From an uncultured Clostridia bacterium (lineage in GTDB: Bacteria > Bacillota > Clostridia > Christensenellales > Borkfalkiaceae), in NCBI GenBank assembly GCA_947624005.1, contig CANQHV010000001.1:124001-188000 (forward strand): DNA of 64,000 bases. Direction: 5' to 3'. A model generated the notes under the pieces. That model was not told the origin of the DNA. It searched no databases and was given only the letters and a program-made list of their open reading frames with translations. Position 1 is the first letter of the stretch, and the number at the start of each line of letters is the position of its first letter. Made by a program: the position numbers and the translations under genes. Below, in pieces: positions 10,201 to 20,792 of the stretch.

Positions 10201-11338
10201 AAACAAGGACGAACTTTCGCCCGGAGTTTCAAAACTCGTGCGCGTATATATCGCGCAGAAGCGTAAAATTCAGGTCGGCGACAAAATGGCGGGACGTCAC
10301 GGCAACAAGGGCGTTATCTCGCGCGTATTGCCGCAAGCCGATATGCCTTTCCTCGCGGACGGCACGCCCTTGCAGATAGTGCTTAACCCTCTCGGCGTTC
10401 CCTCGCGTATGAATATCGGACAGGTCCTCGAAGTGCACCTCGGTCTGGTGTGCAAACAGCTCGGCTGGAAGATAGCCACCCCCGTATTCGACGGCGCGAC
10501 CGAACAGGATATCAAAAAGCTTTTCAGCGAAAACAATATACTCAACCCCGAGGGCAAAGTAGACGGCAAAATTCAGGTCTACGACGGCAGAACGGGCGAA
10601 CCCTTCGAAAACAGGGTCACCGTCGGCGTGCAGTATATGATAAAACTCATACACCTTGTAGACGACAAAATTCACGCCCGCAGTATCGGACCTTACAGCC
10701 TTGTCACCCAACAGCCTTTGGGCGGCAAAGCGCAGTTCGGCGGTCAGCGTTTCGGCGAAATGGAAGTCTGGGCGCTCGAAGCATACGGCGCGGCGCATAT
10801 TTTGCAGGAAATTTTAACCGTCAAGTCCGACGATATAGCGGGGCGCGTTAAAACCTACGAAAGCATAGTAAAGGGCAACAACATTTCCGAACCGGGCATT
10901 CCCGAAGCGTTCAAAGTTCTGTTAAAGGAATTGCAGGCGCTCGCGCTCGACGTAAAGGTGCTTACCGAAAGCGGCGAAGAACTTATTATCCGCGAACTCG
11001 ACGACGAGGACGACGCAATTCCGAACGCGCGCGTAAGGGAAGTGCAGGAACGCGAAGAACGCGAACCCGAAGACGAATTCGAAATCATCGGCGACAGACC
11101 CGTCGAGGGCGAAACCGAGGGCGGAGATTTCTCGATATTCGACAACGACGAGGACGAAGACGATTATACGTCGAAAGAACTCTTCGACGACGCGGCTCAT
11201 TCCGCCGATAAGGACGACGACGAAGATTTCAAGGAGTTCAGCCTTTTCGACAAAGACTTAATGCTTGAAGACGACGACGAAGAAAACGGCGACGACGGCG
11301 AAAGCGACGAAGACGGCGACGGAAAGGACAAGGAGTAA
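7232..11338 (+). CDS. rpoB: DNA-directed RNA polymerase subunit beta, with long acidic C-terminal tail
   Basis: [76 protein letters not shown]; start [10 protein letters not shown] after aaaaggag. Confidence 0.98.
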   Translation: MNLPIHKYGKTERRKFGKINEVIDIPDLVEIQKASYDAFINEGIDEVFEDFMPITDYSDHYELYFLRHWFDEKPKYDEKECRNRDATYALPMHVMVRLVNKVKDEVIDQPVFMGDFPLMTESGSFIINGAERVIVSQLVRSPGAYNDSTRDKTGKEIFGTTVIPNRGAWLEFEQDAQGVLWVHVDRKRKICVTVLLRALGFGSDRALLDLFAGDKMIENTIAKDTTKSESDGLVELYRRLRPGEVPTEASVKQHLNNLFFDPRRYDVVKVGRYKFNKKLNLAYRLPGCKLAEDVVNPETGEIMAKAGEIVPESKAIEIQDAGVNEVFVLVSDPEQGEIKHKIIANNTVNFKALSSKNPKIFGLLPTIYYPNFKFMRLIAEECRTQSCEAVAEKYTDEINAVYYTAETPETDDEKPEDKKNRDKRRETRLKFVAACKKFSELLDSDVEAIDPEDRKEIKPIVEKLDHKHITVDDIVAAISSNIDLQYNKPDGSRIGTIDNIDHLGNRRVRSVGELLQNQLRIGIARLEKLIKERMATQDAMEVTPSGLVNVRPVSAVIREFFGSSQLSQFMDQTNPAAELTHKRKLSALGPGGLNRDRATFEVRDVHHSHYGRLCPIETPEGQNIGLISSLATFSKVNEYGFIMSPYRRVIKDENGVPTVTDTVDYLTADEEDRYIVAQANEPLDENNHFVNTHIGCRHQDLITHYPPEKMDYMDVSPKQLVSVATALIPFLENDDTNRALMGSNMQRQAVPLMKTESAIVATGIEAAIARDSGVIVRAKKAGVAVGVASDLIQIQEDNGFITEYPLKKFERSNQCTCLNQRPIINTGDRVEEGEIIADGPATNNGELALGKNILVGYMEWEGYNYEDAILISEKLVQDDVFTSIHIEEHETEARDTKLGEEEITRDIPNVSEDALKDLDEDGIIRIGAEVQPGDILVGKVTPKGETELTPEERLLRAIFGEKAREVRDTSLKVPHGEGGIVVDVKIFTRENKDELSPGVSKLVRVYIAQKRKIQVGDKMAGRHGNKGVISRVLPQADMPFLADGTPLQIVLNPLGVPSRMNIGQVLEVHLGLVCKQLGWKIATPVFDGATEQDIKKLFSENNILNPEGKVDGKIQVYDGRTGEPFENRVTVGVQYMIKLIHLVDDKIHARSIGPYSLVTQQPLGGKAQFGGQRFGEMEVWALEAYGAAHILQEILTVKSDDIAGRVKTYESIVKGNNISEPGIPEAFKVLLKELQALALDVKVLTESGEELIIRELDDEDDAIPNARVREVQEREEREPEDEFEIIGDRPVEGETEGGDFSIFDNDEDEDDYTSKELFDDAAHSADKDDDEDFKEFSLFDKDLMLEDDDEENGDDGESDEDGDGKDKE

Positions 11339-11350
11339 GGGAGGTCTGAA

Positions 11351-14300
11351 ATGTTTGAATTAAACGATTTTTACTCGATTAAAATCAGCGTAGCTTCCCC
11401 CGAGAAAATCAGGGAACTTTCCAAGGGCGAGGTAACCAAGCCCGAAACGATAAATTACAGAACGCAGAAGCCCGAAAAAGACGGACTTTTCTGCGAGCGC
11501 ATTTTCGGACCGATGAAGGACTGGGAGTGCCACTGCGGCAAATACAAGCGCATACGCTATAAGGGCATAGTATGCGAAAAGTGCGGCGTCGAAGTAACCC
11601 GTTCGAAAGTCCGCCGCGAGCGTATGGGGCACATCGAGCTTGCCGCTCCCGTATCCCATATATGGTATTTCCGCGGAGTACCCTCGCGCATAGGTCTTAT
11701 TCTCGATATGAGCCCCAAGGCGTTGGAACAGGTCATATATTTTGCGGCTTACGTCGTAATAGACCCCGGCACGGTGCCCACGCTCGAATACAAACAGGTT
11801 ATAAACGACAAAGAGTTGCGCGAAATAGAAGAAAAGTACGGCGAAAGCAACGTAACGGGGCTTAAAGTCGGAATGGGCGCGGAGGCAATCCGCGAACTCC
11901 TTATGGCGGTGGACCTCGAAAAAGAATGCGCCGAAGCGCGCAGTATCATCGACGGCGGCGCAACCAGCCAGAAGCGCATAAAAGCCGTTAAAAGGATAGA
12001 AATTCTCGAAGCTTTCAGAAAGAGCGGCAACCGTCCCGAGTGGATGATTTTAACCGTGCTTCCCGTGCTTCCCCCCGAACTCCGTCCTATGGTTCAGCTC
12101 GACGGCGGCAGGTTCGCCTCGTCCGACCTCAACGACCTTTACAGACGCGTCATAAACAGAAACAACCGTCTTAAAAGAATGATGGAACTCGGCGCGCCCG
12201 ATATGATAGTCAAAAACGAAAAGCGTATGCTTCAGGAAGCGGTAGACGCGCTTATAGACAACGGTCGCAGGGGCAAGGCGCTTTCGGGTCCGTCGAACAG
12301 AGAGCTTAAATCGCTTTCGGGAATGCTCCGCGGCAAGCAGGGCAGATTCCGTCAGAACCTCCTCGGCAAGCGCGTAGACTATTCGGGCCGTTCGGTTATC
12401 GTCGTAGGTCCCGAACTCAAACTCTATCAATGCGGACTTCCCAAGGAAATGGCAATCGAACTTTTCAAGCCCTTTGTAATGAAAAGGCTTGTCGAAAGCG
12501 GTCAATGCCATAATATAAAGAGCGCGAAGCGCACCGTCGAAAAGGCGAAACCCCTTGTATGGGACGTCCTCGAAGACGTTATAAAAGAGCACCCCGTGCT
12601 TTTGAACCGCGCGCCCACCCTCCACAGACTGTCCATACAGGCGTTCGAACCCGTGCTTATCGAGGGCAGAGCGATAAAAATTCACCCTCTCGTATGTACG
12701 GCGTTCAACGCTGACTTCGACGGCGACCAGATGGCGGTGCACGTGCCCCTTTCGATAGAGGCGCAGGCGGAAGCGAGATACCTTATGCTCTCTTCCAATA
12801 ATATATTGAAGCTGTCCGACGGCAAGCCCGTAATGCAGCCCTCGCAGGATATGGTTATGGGCGCGTACTACCTCACCATAATACGCAGGGAAGAGGGCAA
12901 GTACTACCGTTTCAGCGGCGACAGATATTACGAATGTAACGCGGGCGACGAGGGGGCGGAAAAGTACGTTCCCGGCGCATATATTTCCGAAGACGAGGCT
13001 ATGATGGCTTATCAGATGAAGCTCATTCATATGCAGGACGAAATATATGTGCGCCGCAACATAACAATAGACGACAAAAATTCGCCTTACTTCGGGCAAT
13101 CGGTACAGGGTACCGTCAAGACCACCGTCGGCAGAATAATATTCAACTCGAATATGCCGCAGGACCTCGGATTTATCGAAAGAAAGGAAAAAGAGGACTA
13201 TCTCAAATACGAAATTTCGTACGAATTTCTCGGTTCCAACGTAGCCGTCGGCAAAAAGCAGCTCGGCAAAATCGTCGAAAGGTGCTTCAAGACGGGCGGC
13301 GCGCCCAGAGCGGCGGAAGTTCTCGACAGAATCAAAACGCTCGGCTATAAGTATTCCACGGTCGGCGCGATTACGACGTCGGTATTCGATATGCATATTC
13401 CCGCCGCAAAGCAGAAAATCGTCGAAGATACCGAACAGAAAGTTTTCCAAATCGAAAAGAAGTATCAGCGCGGACTTTTGCGCGAAGAAGAGCGTTACAA
13501 CGCGGTTATCAACGCATGGGACGCGGCGACCGACGCGGTAACCGACGCGCTTAAATCCACGCTCGACAAGTTCAACCCCATATGGATGATGGCGAACTCG
13601 GGCGCGCGCGGCTCTATCGACCAGATGAAACAGCTTTCGGGTATGCGCGGACTGATGGTAAACCCGCAGGGCAAAAAGATTGAAGTACCCGTTAAATCGT
13701 GTTTCAGACAGGGACTTTCCGTTCTCGAATACTTCATTTCTTCGCACGGCGGACGTAAAGGACTTGCCGACACCGCGCTTAAAACGGCGGACTCGGGCTA
13801 TCTTACACGTCGTCTTGTAGACGTTTCGCAGGACGTTATCGTCCGTGAAGAGGACTGTATGGCGGGAAGCAAAAAGCCCCGCGGTATGATAGTCCGCGCG
13901 ATAAAAGGTCCCAACGGCGAAGTAATCGAAAACCTCGAAGACAGAATTCAGGGCAGATTCGTCGCGGAAGACGTAGTCGCGCCCGACGGCACGGTTATTT
14001 TGGAACAGAACGGCTTCGTAACCGACGCGCTCGCCGATAAAATAGTAAAAGCGGGCGTAACCGAAGTTTCGATACGTTCGATATTCTCGTGCAATTCGCG
14101 CTTCGGCGTATGCGCAAAGTGCTACGGCAAAAATATGGCTACCAACACGCCCGTAATGCCGGGCGAGGCGGTCGGCGTAATCGCGGCGCAGTCGATAGGC
14201 GAACCCGGCACACAGCTTACAATGCGTACCTTCCATACGGGCGGTATCGCGGCGACGGGCGACATTACGCAAGGTCTGCCCCGCGTAGAAGAGCTGTTCG

Positions 14301-15055
14301 AGGCGCGTAAACCCAAGGGTTGCGCTACCCTCTGCGAAGTTTCGGGCGTCGCGCATATTGACGATAAAGACAACTTAAAACACGTAATCGTCCGCGACGA
14401 AATCACGGGCGACCAGAAAAAGGAATACGTTCTTCCTTTCAACGCGGAATTGCTTGTTAAGGACGGCGAAAAGCTTACCCCCGGGCAGCAGCTCAACGCA
14501 GGTTCGGTATATCCTCAGGATATATTAAGGATATCGGGCGTGCGCGGCGTGCAGGATTATATCCTCGAACAGGTTCAGTCCGTTTACCGCTCGCAGGGCG
14601 TCGATATAAACGACAAGCACGTCGAAATAATCGTGCGCCAGATGCTCAGAAAGGTAAGGATAGAGGACGCAGGCTCGACGGGACTTCTGCCGGGCGAAAC
14701 CGTCGATATGTTCACCGTCGAAGAAGAAAACGTAAAGGCGATGGAAGCGGGCGGCACCCCCGCGCTGCAAAAGCGCGTGCTTTTGGGCATAACCAAGGCG
14801 GCTCTTTCCACCGATTCGTTCCTTTCCGCGGCGTCTTTCCAGGAAACCGCGCGCGTGCTTACCGACGCGGCTATCAAAAACAAGGTAGACCCGCTTATCG
14901 GTCTTAAAGAAAACGTCATTATAGGTAAACTCATTCCCGCGGGCACGGGCGTAAAAGAATATAAAAATATGTCGCCCGTTTTAAATCAGAGTTACAACTC
15001 CGTAACCGACCCCGCCGACAAGGCGGCGGAAATCGCGGACGCGGGCAACGAGTAA
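11351..15055 (+). CDS. rpoC: DNA-directed RNA polymerase subunit beta'
   Basis: [23 protein letters not shown] zinc, [16 protein letters not shown] catalytic motif, [21 protein letters not shown]. Confidence 0.99.
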   Translation: MFELNDFYSIKISVASPEKIRELSKGEVTKPETINYRTQKPEKDGLFCERIFGPMKDWECHCGKYKRIRYKGIVCEKCGVEVTRSKVRRERMGHIELAAPVSHIWYFRGVPSRIGLILDMSPKALEQVIYFAAYVVIDPGTVPTLEYKQVINDKELREIEEKYGESNVTGLKVGMGAEAIRELLMAVDLEKECAEARSIIDGGATSQKRIKAVKRIEILEAFRKSGNRPEWMILTVLPVLPPELRPMVQLDGGRFASSDLNDLYRRVINRNNRLKRMMELGAPDMIVKNEKRMLQEAVDALIDNGRRGKALSGPSNRELKSLSGMLRGKQGRFRQNLLGKRVDYSGRSVIVVGPELKLYQCGLPKEMAIELFKPFVMKRLVESGQCHNIKSAKRTVEKAKPLVWDVLEDVIKEHPVLLNRAPTLHRLSIQAFEPVLIEGRAIKIHPLVCTAFNADFDGDQMAVHVPLSIEAQAEARYLMLSSNNILKLSDGKPVMQPSQDMVMGAYYLTIIRREEGKYYRFSGDRYYECNAGDEGAEKYVPGAYISEDEAMMAYQMKLIHMQDEIYVRRNITIDDKNSPYFGQSVQGTVKTTVGRIIFNSNMPQDLGFIERKEKEDYLKYEISYEFLGSNVAVGKKQLGKIVERCFKTGGAPRAAEVLDRIKTLGYKYSTVGAITTSVFDMHIPAAKQKIVEDTEQKVFQIEKKYQRGLLREEERYNAVINAWDAATDAVTDALKSTLDKFNPIWMMANSGARGSIDQMKQLSGMRGLMVNPQGKKIEVPVKSCFRQGLSVLEYFISSHGGRKGLADTALKTADSGYLTRRLVDVSQDVIVREEDCMAGSKKPRGMIVRAIKGPNGEVIENLEDRIQGRFVAEDVVAPDGTVILEQNGFVTDALADKIVKAGVTEVSIRSIFSCNSRFGVCAKCYGKNMATNTPVMPGEAVGVIAAQSIGEPGTQLTMRTFHTGGIAATGDITQGLPRVEELFEARKPKGCATLCEVSGVAHIDDKDNLKHVIVRDEITGDQKKEYVLPFNAELLVKDGEKLTPGQQLNAGSVYPQDILRISGVRGVQDYILEQVQSVYRSQGVDINDKHVEIIVRQMLRKVRIEDAGSTGLLPGETVDMFTVEEENVKAMEAGGTPALQKRVLLGITKAALSTDSFLSAASFQETARVLTDAAIKNKVDPLIGLKENVIIGKLIPAGTGVKEYKNMSPVLNQSYNSVTDPADKAAEIADAGNE

Positions 15056-15394
15056 ATGGCGACTTTCGAAGATTTGCGAATGAACGACCTTATAGGGCGC
15101 TTCGAAAATACGGTGGAAGAAATAGCGGCAACGCGCAACACTTCGCTTTTAAAAAAAGCGGGCGCGGAATTGCAAAGCGTTTACAACTTCCACCTTACCG
15201 CCGACAGCTCGTTTACCGCTGTCGAAGAATACCTTAAAAATATGTATTCCACGTTCAATTACGCCGCGGTAATAGTCAACGACGCGCTAAAAAAAGGCGC
15301 GCTCGACAAACAGTCAAACGAACTTCTGTCGGAATGCGTCGAAATACTTTTGAAGTGCTGTAAAATAGTCAAAAGCAAACTTGTGCAAAATTAA
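15056..15394 (+). CDS. Hypothetical 112-aa helical protein coupled to rpoC
   Basis: ATG immediately follows rpoC TAA; followed by terminators. Confidence 0.7.
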   Translation: MATFEDLRMNDLIGRFENTVEEIAATRNTSLLKKAGAELQSVYNFHLTADSSFTAVEEYLKNMYSTFNYAAVIVNDALKKGALDKQSNELLSECVEILLKCCKIVKSKLVQN

Positions 15395-15398
15395 TAAA

Positions 15399-15429
15399 CG
15401 CCCGCCTGCGGCGATGCCGCAGGCGGGCG
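15399..15429. terminator. GC-rich terminator hairpin
   Basis: cgcccgcctgcggc-gat-gccgcaggcgggcg. Confidence 0.7.
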
Positions 15430-15441
15430 CTTGATATGTAA

Positions 15442-15475
15442 ACGCCGCCGACCGCAATTTTGCGGTCGGCGGCGT
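15442..15475. terminator. Bidirectional terminator hairpin
   Basis: acgccgccgaccgcaa / ttgcggtcggcggcgt followed by actttatt. Confidence 0.75.
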
Positions 15476-15510
15476 ACTTTATTATAATATGGTATATAAA
15501 GGTAGGCGGT

Positions 15511-16464
15511 TTATTCGCCTTTTCCGTCGTCCTTTTCCGTCTGCCCGCCGTCGGTTGCCGCTTGTGTGCCGTCGGTTGCCGCTTTCGCGGCTTTTTTAGA
15601 CTTTGCCTCGGACAGGGCGGTAAGCGCAAACGCGGCTATAATTCCCGCAATACAAAGCGTAACGCCCATACCTGTCTGTATTCCGTCGAACGCGGGGCGG
15701 TCGGGGAAGTTGCCGTCAAACGAGATAAACAGCGCGGCTATACTGCCGACCACGAACGAAATTATAGCCCAATAGGTGCCGCGGGGGAATTTCGTCAGAA
15801 GAATTTTCATTATTTTCGCAATAGTGAAAAATCCGATAACCACGCCCACCGCAAACAGTAAAAGCACAAGGAAGTAGTGCCCGAAACTGTCTTTCAGACA
15901 GCTTACGCTGTCGAGAATGGGGCGGTAATAGCCTAAAATAAGCAACAGCATACTGCCGCTGACCCCGGGAACTACCAGCGCGCAACTGCCTAAAATTCCT
16001 ACTGCGATAAGCGCGAAGTAGCCCCAAGCGGGCATAGTTTGCGAAAGGTTCTGCGTTCCGAGTTCGGGTATAAAGCATATTCCCACCACAAGCGCGAGCG
16101 GGAGTACGGCGGACAATATGTCGACAGGTTTGAACCCGCGCCCGACGCCCTCTTTCAAAAGCTTCGGAAAGCTCCCCGCCATAAGCCCCGCAAACAGCAT
16201 TACGGTGGGGAACGGGGCGTACTTCAAGGCGTATTTTATGGGGAAGTACAGCGCGGCAAACGCAAGCGCCGCGCCTAAAAGCACGGGCAGAAGAAACAAA
16301 ACGCTTTTTTTGAACTCGCGCCGCAGATTGCTTACGCTGTCTATGATTTTATCGTAGACGTTCATCATAACGGCTATGGTTCCGCCCGAAACCCCGGGGA
16401 TTATCATACCCGTGCCGATTGCCGCGCCCGCGGCGAGGTTGTACAGAAAATTTTTTATTTTCAT
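15511..16464 (-). CDS. DUF368 (PopT-like, putative polyprenyl-phosphate transporter) membrane protein
   Basis: AAGAAIGTGMIIPGVSGGTIAVMM...ALVVPGVSGSMLLLILGYYRPIL duplicated PGVSG motifs typical of DUF368. Confidence 0.9.
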   Translation of the reverse strand: MKIKNFLYNLAAGAAIGTGMIIPGVSGGTIAVMMNVYDKIIDSVSNLRREFKKSVLFLLPVLLGAALAFAALYFPIKYALKYAPFPTVMLFAGLMAGSFPKLLKEGVGRGFKPVDILSAVLPLALVVGICFIPELGTQNLSQTMPAWGYFALIAVGILGSCALVVPGVSGSMLLLILGYYRPILDSVSCLKDSFGHYFLVLLLFAVGVVIGFFTIAKIMKILLTKFPRGTYWAIISFVVGSIAALFISFDGNFPDRPAFDGIQTGMGVTLCIAGIIAAFALTALSEAKSKKAAKAATDGTQAATDGGQTEKDDGKGE

Positions 16465-16473
16465 AACAATATT

Positions 16474-17370
16474 TTATATATAATCGCCTACGTTTATATT
16501 CGCGGCTTTAAGTTTTTCGTCGCATTCGCGGTAATATTTTTTGTAGAGCCTGTAAATTCCTTTCGCCTTGTCGGGGACATAGGGGAAAGGCAGATTTCCG
16601 TCCTTTGCAAGCTGTTCGACTTTGTAGTCGCCGTGTACTTTCCAGAACCTGAAAATACCCACTTTCACCGCGTCTTGCGGGCACCAGAACGAGCAGTCCA
16701 TACAAAGACAGCAATCGTGCCCGAATTTATACTTGTCCTTTTTTATTTTTATATTGTTTTGGGGGCAGGCTTTAACGCACCGCCCGCAGTTTATGCATTT
16801 TTTCGCGTCAACCTTGAAAAATCCGCCGTGCAGGTGCGCAAAGTGCCTTTCGGTAAAGCCGATAAATTCGACAAACGGTCGCCAGATTCTGCGCTTTACA
16901 ACTTTTTCGCGTACGCCGCTTAAAAGTTCGCGGCAATTCAAATCCACCATCGCCTGCGCATATATCCACATTTGCTTCGCCATTTCGTCGCGGTGGCGGT
17001 AAATCATATTGTACGGCATTACAAAGTGCCGCTCGCACGTCACGTCGTAGCCTTTCTTTTTGAGTATTTTGATTATTTTCTGCGACGAGCAGTCGTTAAT
17101 ATGCAGTCCTTCGCCGCTCGATTTAAACACGAACGCCCGCTTTCTTTCGACAGCGGGCATATTTTTGCAGAATTCGCGCACGGGTTCGGGCGCAACGAAC
17201 GCGTGTATGGGATACCCTATGCCCACGAGGTCGTAACCGTCGGGGGAGGGCGGGGGCGCGCTCTTTTTCGAAATATTGTAAATATCCACGTCCCCCAGAT
17301 ACCGTTTATAGAGATTTGCGATTTTCAGCGTATTCCCCGTGCCCGAAAAAACGTATAAAATTACTCTCAT
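16474..17370 (-). CDS. EFR1-type flavodoxin-ferredoxin protein
   Basis: YVFSGTGNTLKIA flavodoxin-like start, CINCGRCVKACPQNNI and CCLCMDCSFWCPQDAV 4Fe-4S motifs. Confidence 0.9.
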   Translation of the reverse strand: MRVILYVFSGTGNTLKIANLYKRYLGDVDIYNISKKSAPPPSPDGYDLVGIGYPIHAFVAPEPVREFCKNMPAVERKRAFVFKSSGEGLHINDCSSQKIIKILKKKGYDVTCERHFVMPYNMIYRHRDEMAKQMWIYAQAMVDLNCRELLSGVREKVVKRRIWRPFVEFIGFTERHFAHLHGGFFKVDAKKCINCGRCVKACPQNNIKIKKDKYKFGHDCCLCMDCSFWCPQDAVKVGIFRFWKVHGDYKVEQLAKDGNLPFPYVPDKAKGIYRLYKKYYRECDEKLKAANINVGDYI

Positions 17371-18932
17371 TTCAGATTCTTGATAAATTCGTCTTCGTCG
17401 TCGGAAAGGGGGTAAACGTCGTCCGTTTCGCTTTCGTCGTGACTGTCAAAATATACCTGCGCGTAAAAAGGCGCGCTTTTTGCAAGTTTTCCGTACTTCC
17501 AGGGCAGAGGTTCGCAACAGTGGGGGCAGAAGTAACCGCCGCGTAAAACGGTGAAAGGCGAAGCCTCGAATTCGTGCCCCTCGAAGCACTTCCAACGCGT
17601 TTTTCGGTATACGTCGCCCGTTTCGAAGCTTTCTTCAAGACATTCGCCGCCGCGGAACGCCGCCGCCGATTTAAGGTCTTCAAGCGTAACCTCGCCGTCG
17701 GACTTCGAATCGTCCCAGCCGTGGTCCAGAAGCAGCTTTTTTTGCTCTGCCGTTTCGGGGTCTTTAAGCGAAGCGTAATTTATCTTGCCGTCCGCAAGCT
17801 TGCCCTCGCACAAAAGCGGATAGTTTTCCCAATCTCCGCCGATTTTTTCATAGTCGTCGCGGCTTTTGAAAAACGCCTTAATTCTGCCCTCTTTATTGTT
17901 TTCGACCCAATAACAGGGCGAATTAGTGCTTTTGAACAGTCTTTTTATCGCAAATTTCGAAATAAGCGGGGAGGGAACTATTCTCGCAAGTTTGAAAATT
18001 CTGTGCGACGAGCCGATATTTTTCCAGAAGTCGTCGAAAGTCTGCGTTCTGAAATGCAGAATATTGTCTAAAATGTCGCTGTCGTAAAACCACACGCCGT
18101 GAAAGTTGCGCGCGACGTTGAAGTCCGGCTTGAACACTTTTTTGGTCTTTATGCCGAAAATTTTAAACCCGCCGTCAATCGATTCGAAACCCGTAACGCG
18201 GCAACTCGCGCCGCCGCCGATATTGTAAATTTTGCGCCAGAAATTCTTTAATCTGCCGTCCTCGTCAGCCTCGATAAGGTTTTTGCAAAGGATACCGCTG
18301 TCAACGTCGGTGACCCATTCGAGGGGCGCGTTCCACGCAGTATGGAACATAAGCCCGTCTTTTAAATTGTTTTTGAAAAGATACTTGTGCGCGATTGCGG
18401 TCTGCCTTAACGAAACAAACTTTATTCCGCTTTCGAGAACGTACCTTTCGGCTTTAAGCTTGTACAGCGAATACTTGTCGTAGTCGCTCGAAATAATCGG
18501 GTCGCCGACCCTGCCCCAGACGTGGGGGTAGCCGCGGTGACCGTACAGCGCGACGGTCGCTATATGCACAAGCGGGATACGCGCGCCGCCCTCTTTTATC
18601 GCGTCGACGATGTTTTTCGTGCCGACGAAATTCGAAAGGTACGCGCCGTCGGGGTCGTGGTCGCTTTTAGGCGGGATTATCGCGGCGCAGTGAATACAGT
18701 AGTCCGCGCCCTCCAAAAGTTTTTTGCAGTCTTCGGCGCGCGAAATGTCGCCCTTTAAAATAAAAACCCTGTCGGGAAATTGCTTGAATTGTTTTTTGAC
18801 GAAAGAGGGAATTTTTTTCTCTTTTTCGTAGACAAGACATCTGACGTAATAGTTGCGCTCGGAATGCAGAAGGCTGTACAAAACCTCGCCGCCCATCGCG
18901 CCCGTTACGCCCGTCAAAGCGATAGTAGTCAT
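17367..18932 (-). CDS. NAD(P)-dependent SDR/epimerase with C-terminal zinc-binding (treble-clef-like) domain
   Basis: ALTGVTGAMGGEVLYSLL Rossmann start, YSLYKLKAE YxxxK; C-term WKCFEGHEFEASPFTVLRGGYFCPHCCEP. Confidence 0.88.
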   Translation of the reverse strand: MTTIALTGVTGAMGGEVLYSLLHSERNYYVRCLVYEKEKKIPSFVKKQFKQFPDRVFILKGDISRAEDCKKLLEGADYCIHCAAIIPPKSDHDPDGAYLSNFVGTKNIVDAIKEGGARIPLVHIATVALYGHRGYPHVWGRVGDPIISSDYDKYSLYKLKAERYVLESGIKFVSLRQTAIAHKYLFKNNLKDGLMFHTAWNAPLEWVTDVDSGILCKNLIEADEDGRLKNFWRKIYNIGGGASCRVTGFESIDGGFKIFGIKTKKVFKPDFNVARNFHGVWFYDSDILDNILHFRTQTFDDFWKNIGSSHRIFKLARIVPSPLISKFAIKRLFKSTNSPCYWVENNKEGRIKAFFKSRDDYEKIGGDWENYPLLCEGKLADGKINYASLKDPETAEQKKLLLDHGWDDSKSDGEVTLEDLKSAAAFRGGECLEESFETGDVYRKTRWKCFEGHEFEASPFTVLRGGYFCPHCCEPLPWKYGKLAKSAPFYAQVYFDSHDESETDDVYPLSDDEDEFIKNLK

Positions 18933-18957
18933 ATAATCTTCCTATGTATATATAACA

Positions 18958-18986
18958 ATTTTAACAGACTTATATCACGTTGTCAA
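18958..18986 (-). promoter_or_regulatory. Sigma-A type promoter for SDR-EFR1-DUF368 cluster
   Basis: Minus strand TTGACA-17-TAAAAT. Confidence 0.6.
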
Positions 18987-19152
18987 ATCAATATCGTAAT
19001 ATACTCCGCAAAAAGTGCCGTAAACGCCCGCGTTCGGCTTAAAATTCAAGCCCGATATCGGAAATTTGCGCGCCGCGGTTTACAAGGACGGCGTATTTTT
19101 AGCTTCCGCCCGCCGCGGACGAAAATTTCACATTGAGCGGGCGTTATTTTGA

Positions 19153-19181
19153 TTGACATAAAATTTTTGTCATACTATACT
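19153..19181 (+). promoter_or_regulatory. Sigma-A type promoter for aquaporin
   Basis: TTGACA-17-TATACT, aaggag RBS downstream. Confidence 0.7.
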
Positions 19182-19218
19182 TGTTTCAAACATAAAAGAT
19201 TTAAGGAGATGTAAAAAA

Positions 19219-19968
19219 ATGGCAGACATGAAAAAGTACATTGCCGAATTTATCGGCACGTGCGTACTCGTGACTATTGCCTGCGGCGTAGCCGTCGTAA
19301 CCGGGGCGGACGTAATCGCAACTTCGCTTGCGTTCGGTCTTGTTATCGTGGGTATGGCTTATTCCATAGGCAATATTTCGGGTTGTCACATCAACCCCGC
19401 GGTTTCTTTCGCAATGTTTATTTCGAAAAAGCTTTCGGGCAAAGATTTTCTTTTCTACGTTATAGCGCAGGTACTCGGCGCAATCGTAGGCGCGGTTTTC
19501 GTAGGACTTATCTGCGGCTCGTTCTCTGACAAGGGCATAACGTATGGCGCGTTCGGTCAGAATATGGCTCAGGGGGTACTCACTTCGGCTTACGGCAGCG
19601 GCGGCGCGCTTGCGGTTGCCCTGATTGTCGAAATCGTACTTACTTTCGTTTTCGTAACGGCAATTATGGGCGTTACGTCCAGAACGGAAAACAAGGCTGT
19701 TACGGGCATAGTAATAGGTCTTGCCCTCACCCTTGTACACCTTATCGGCATCAAACTTACGGGCACGTCGGTGAACCCCGCGCGTTCGATAGGTCCCGCG
19801 CTTATGTCGCTTGTAAACTCGACCGAGGCTATAAAGCAGATTTGGATATTCATAATAGGACCCATGGCAGGCGGCGGGCTTGCCGCGCTTGTCTATAACT
19901 TCCTCGATAAAAAGAAGGGCGACAAGCAGGCTGAAATGAAAGATACCCTCGACAAGGGCAACGAATAA
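19219..19968 (+). CDS. Aquaporin / MIP family channel
   Basis: Two NPA boxes (GCHINPAVSF, GTSVNPARSIGPAL), AEFIGTCVLV. Confidence 0.94.
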   Translation: MADMKKYIAEFIGTCVLVTIACGVAVVTGADVIATSLAFGLVIVGMAYSIGNISGCHINPAVSFAMFISKKLSGKDFLFYVIAQVLGAIVGAVFVGLICGSFSDKGITYGAFGQNMAQGVLTSAYGSGGALAVALIVEIVLTFVFVTAIMGVTSRTENKAVTGIVIGLALTLVHLIGIKLTGTSVNPARSIGPALMSLVNSTEAIKQIWIFIIGPMAGGGLAALVYNFLDKKKGDKQAEMKDTLDKGNE

Positions 19969-19986
19969 TAATCGGAAAAATTGTAT

Positions 19987-20019
19987 AAGCCGCCCGCGGC
20001 AGGTTGCCGCGGGCGGCTT
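19987..20019. terminator. Intrinsic terminator
   Basis: aagccgcccgcggca-ggt-tgccgcgggcggctt then tatttaaa. Confidence 0.85.
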
Positions 20020-20033
20020 TATTTAAAAAAACC

Positions 20034-20062
20034 TTGAAAATGCCGCGGCGATATGTTACACT
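20034..20062 (+). promoter_or_regulatory. Sigma-A type promoter for ABC transporter operon
   Basis: TTGAAA-17-TACACT. Confidence 0.55.
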
Positions 20063-20090
20063 TTAAGTATAAAACCGCGCGGAGGTTGAA

Positions 20091-20792
20091 ATGAGCTATC
20101 TTAAACTCGAAAACGTTTGCAAGGACTATAAAGTGGGAATGCAGACGGTAAACGCCCTTAAAAACGCCTCGTTCGAGCTGAACGACGGCGAATTTGCGGT
20201 CGTGCTCGGTTCGTCGGGCGCGGGCAAAACTACGCTTTTGAACCTTTTGGGCGGTATGGATACGGCGACCTCGGGCAAAATCTTTCTCGACGGAAAGGAC
20301 GTAACCGCTCTCAATAAAAAGGGGCTTACGGGGTTCAGACGTTTCGACGTCGGCTTTGTTTTTCAGTTTTATAACCTTATGCCCAACCTCACCGCGCTCG
20401 AAAACGTCGAAATCGCAGTGGAAATCTGCAAAAACGCCCTTGACCCCGCCACGGTATTGAAAGAGGTAGGGCTGGGCGACAGAATGAACAGCTTTCCCGC
20501 CCAGCTTTCGGGCGGCGAACAACAGCGCGTGTCGATAGCCCGCGCCGTTGCGAAAAATCCGCGGCTTTTGCTGTGCGACGAACCGACGGGCGCGCTCGAC
20601 TACGCCACGGGCAAAAAAATATTAAAGCTTTTGTACGACGTTTCCAAACAGCAGAAAAAGCTGGTGGTCACCGTTACTCACAACTCCGCGCTCAAAGATA
20701 TGGCGGATAAGGTCATTTACATAAGGAGCGGCGAAATAGAAAAAGTCGAAACCAACGAACACCCCTTGTCTGTCGAGGAGATAGAGTGGTAA
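20091..20792 (+). CDS. ABC transporter ATP-binding protein (MacB/LolD-like)
   Basis: [43 protein letters not shown]. Confidence 0.95.
   Translation: MSYLKLENVCKDYKVGMQTVNALKNASFELNDGEFAVVLGSSGAGKTTLLNLLGGMDTATSGKIFLDGKDVTALNKKGLTGFRRFDVGFVFQFYNLMPNLTALENVEIAVEICKNALDPATVLKEVGLGDRMNSFPAQLSGGEQQRVSIARAVAKNPRLLLCDEPTGALDYATGKKILKLLYDVSKQQKKLVVTVTHNSALKDMADKVIYIRSGEIEKVETNEHPLSVEEIEW

Noticed and set aside
12050-14356. 768-aa minus-strand ORF antisense to rpoC (also 8288-9673 antisense to rpoB)
   Set aside because: Shadow ORFs from biased codon usage opposite unmistakable rpoB/rpoC; Arg/Tyr/Val-rich composition, no motifs, no RBS
15548-15588. 17-bp direct repeat in the DUF368 3' end
   Set aside because: Encodes a short repeated linker (KAATDGTQAATDGG) in the tail; too small to call a repeat element
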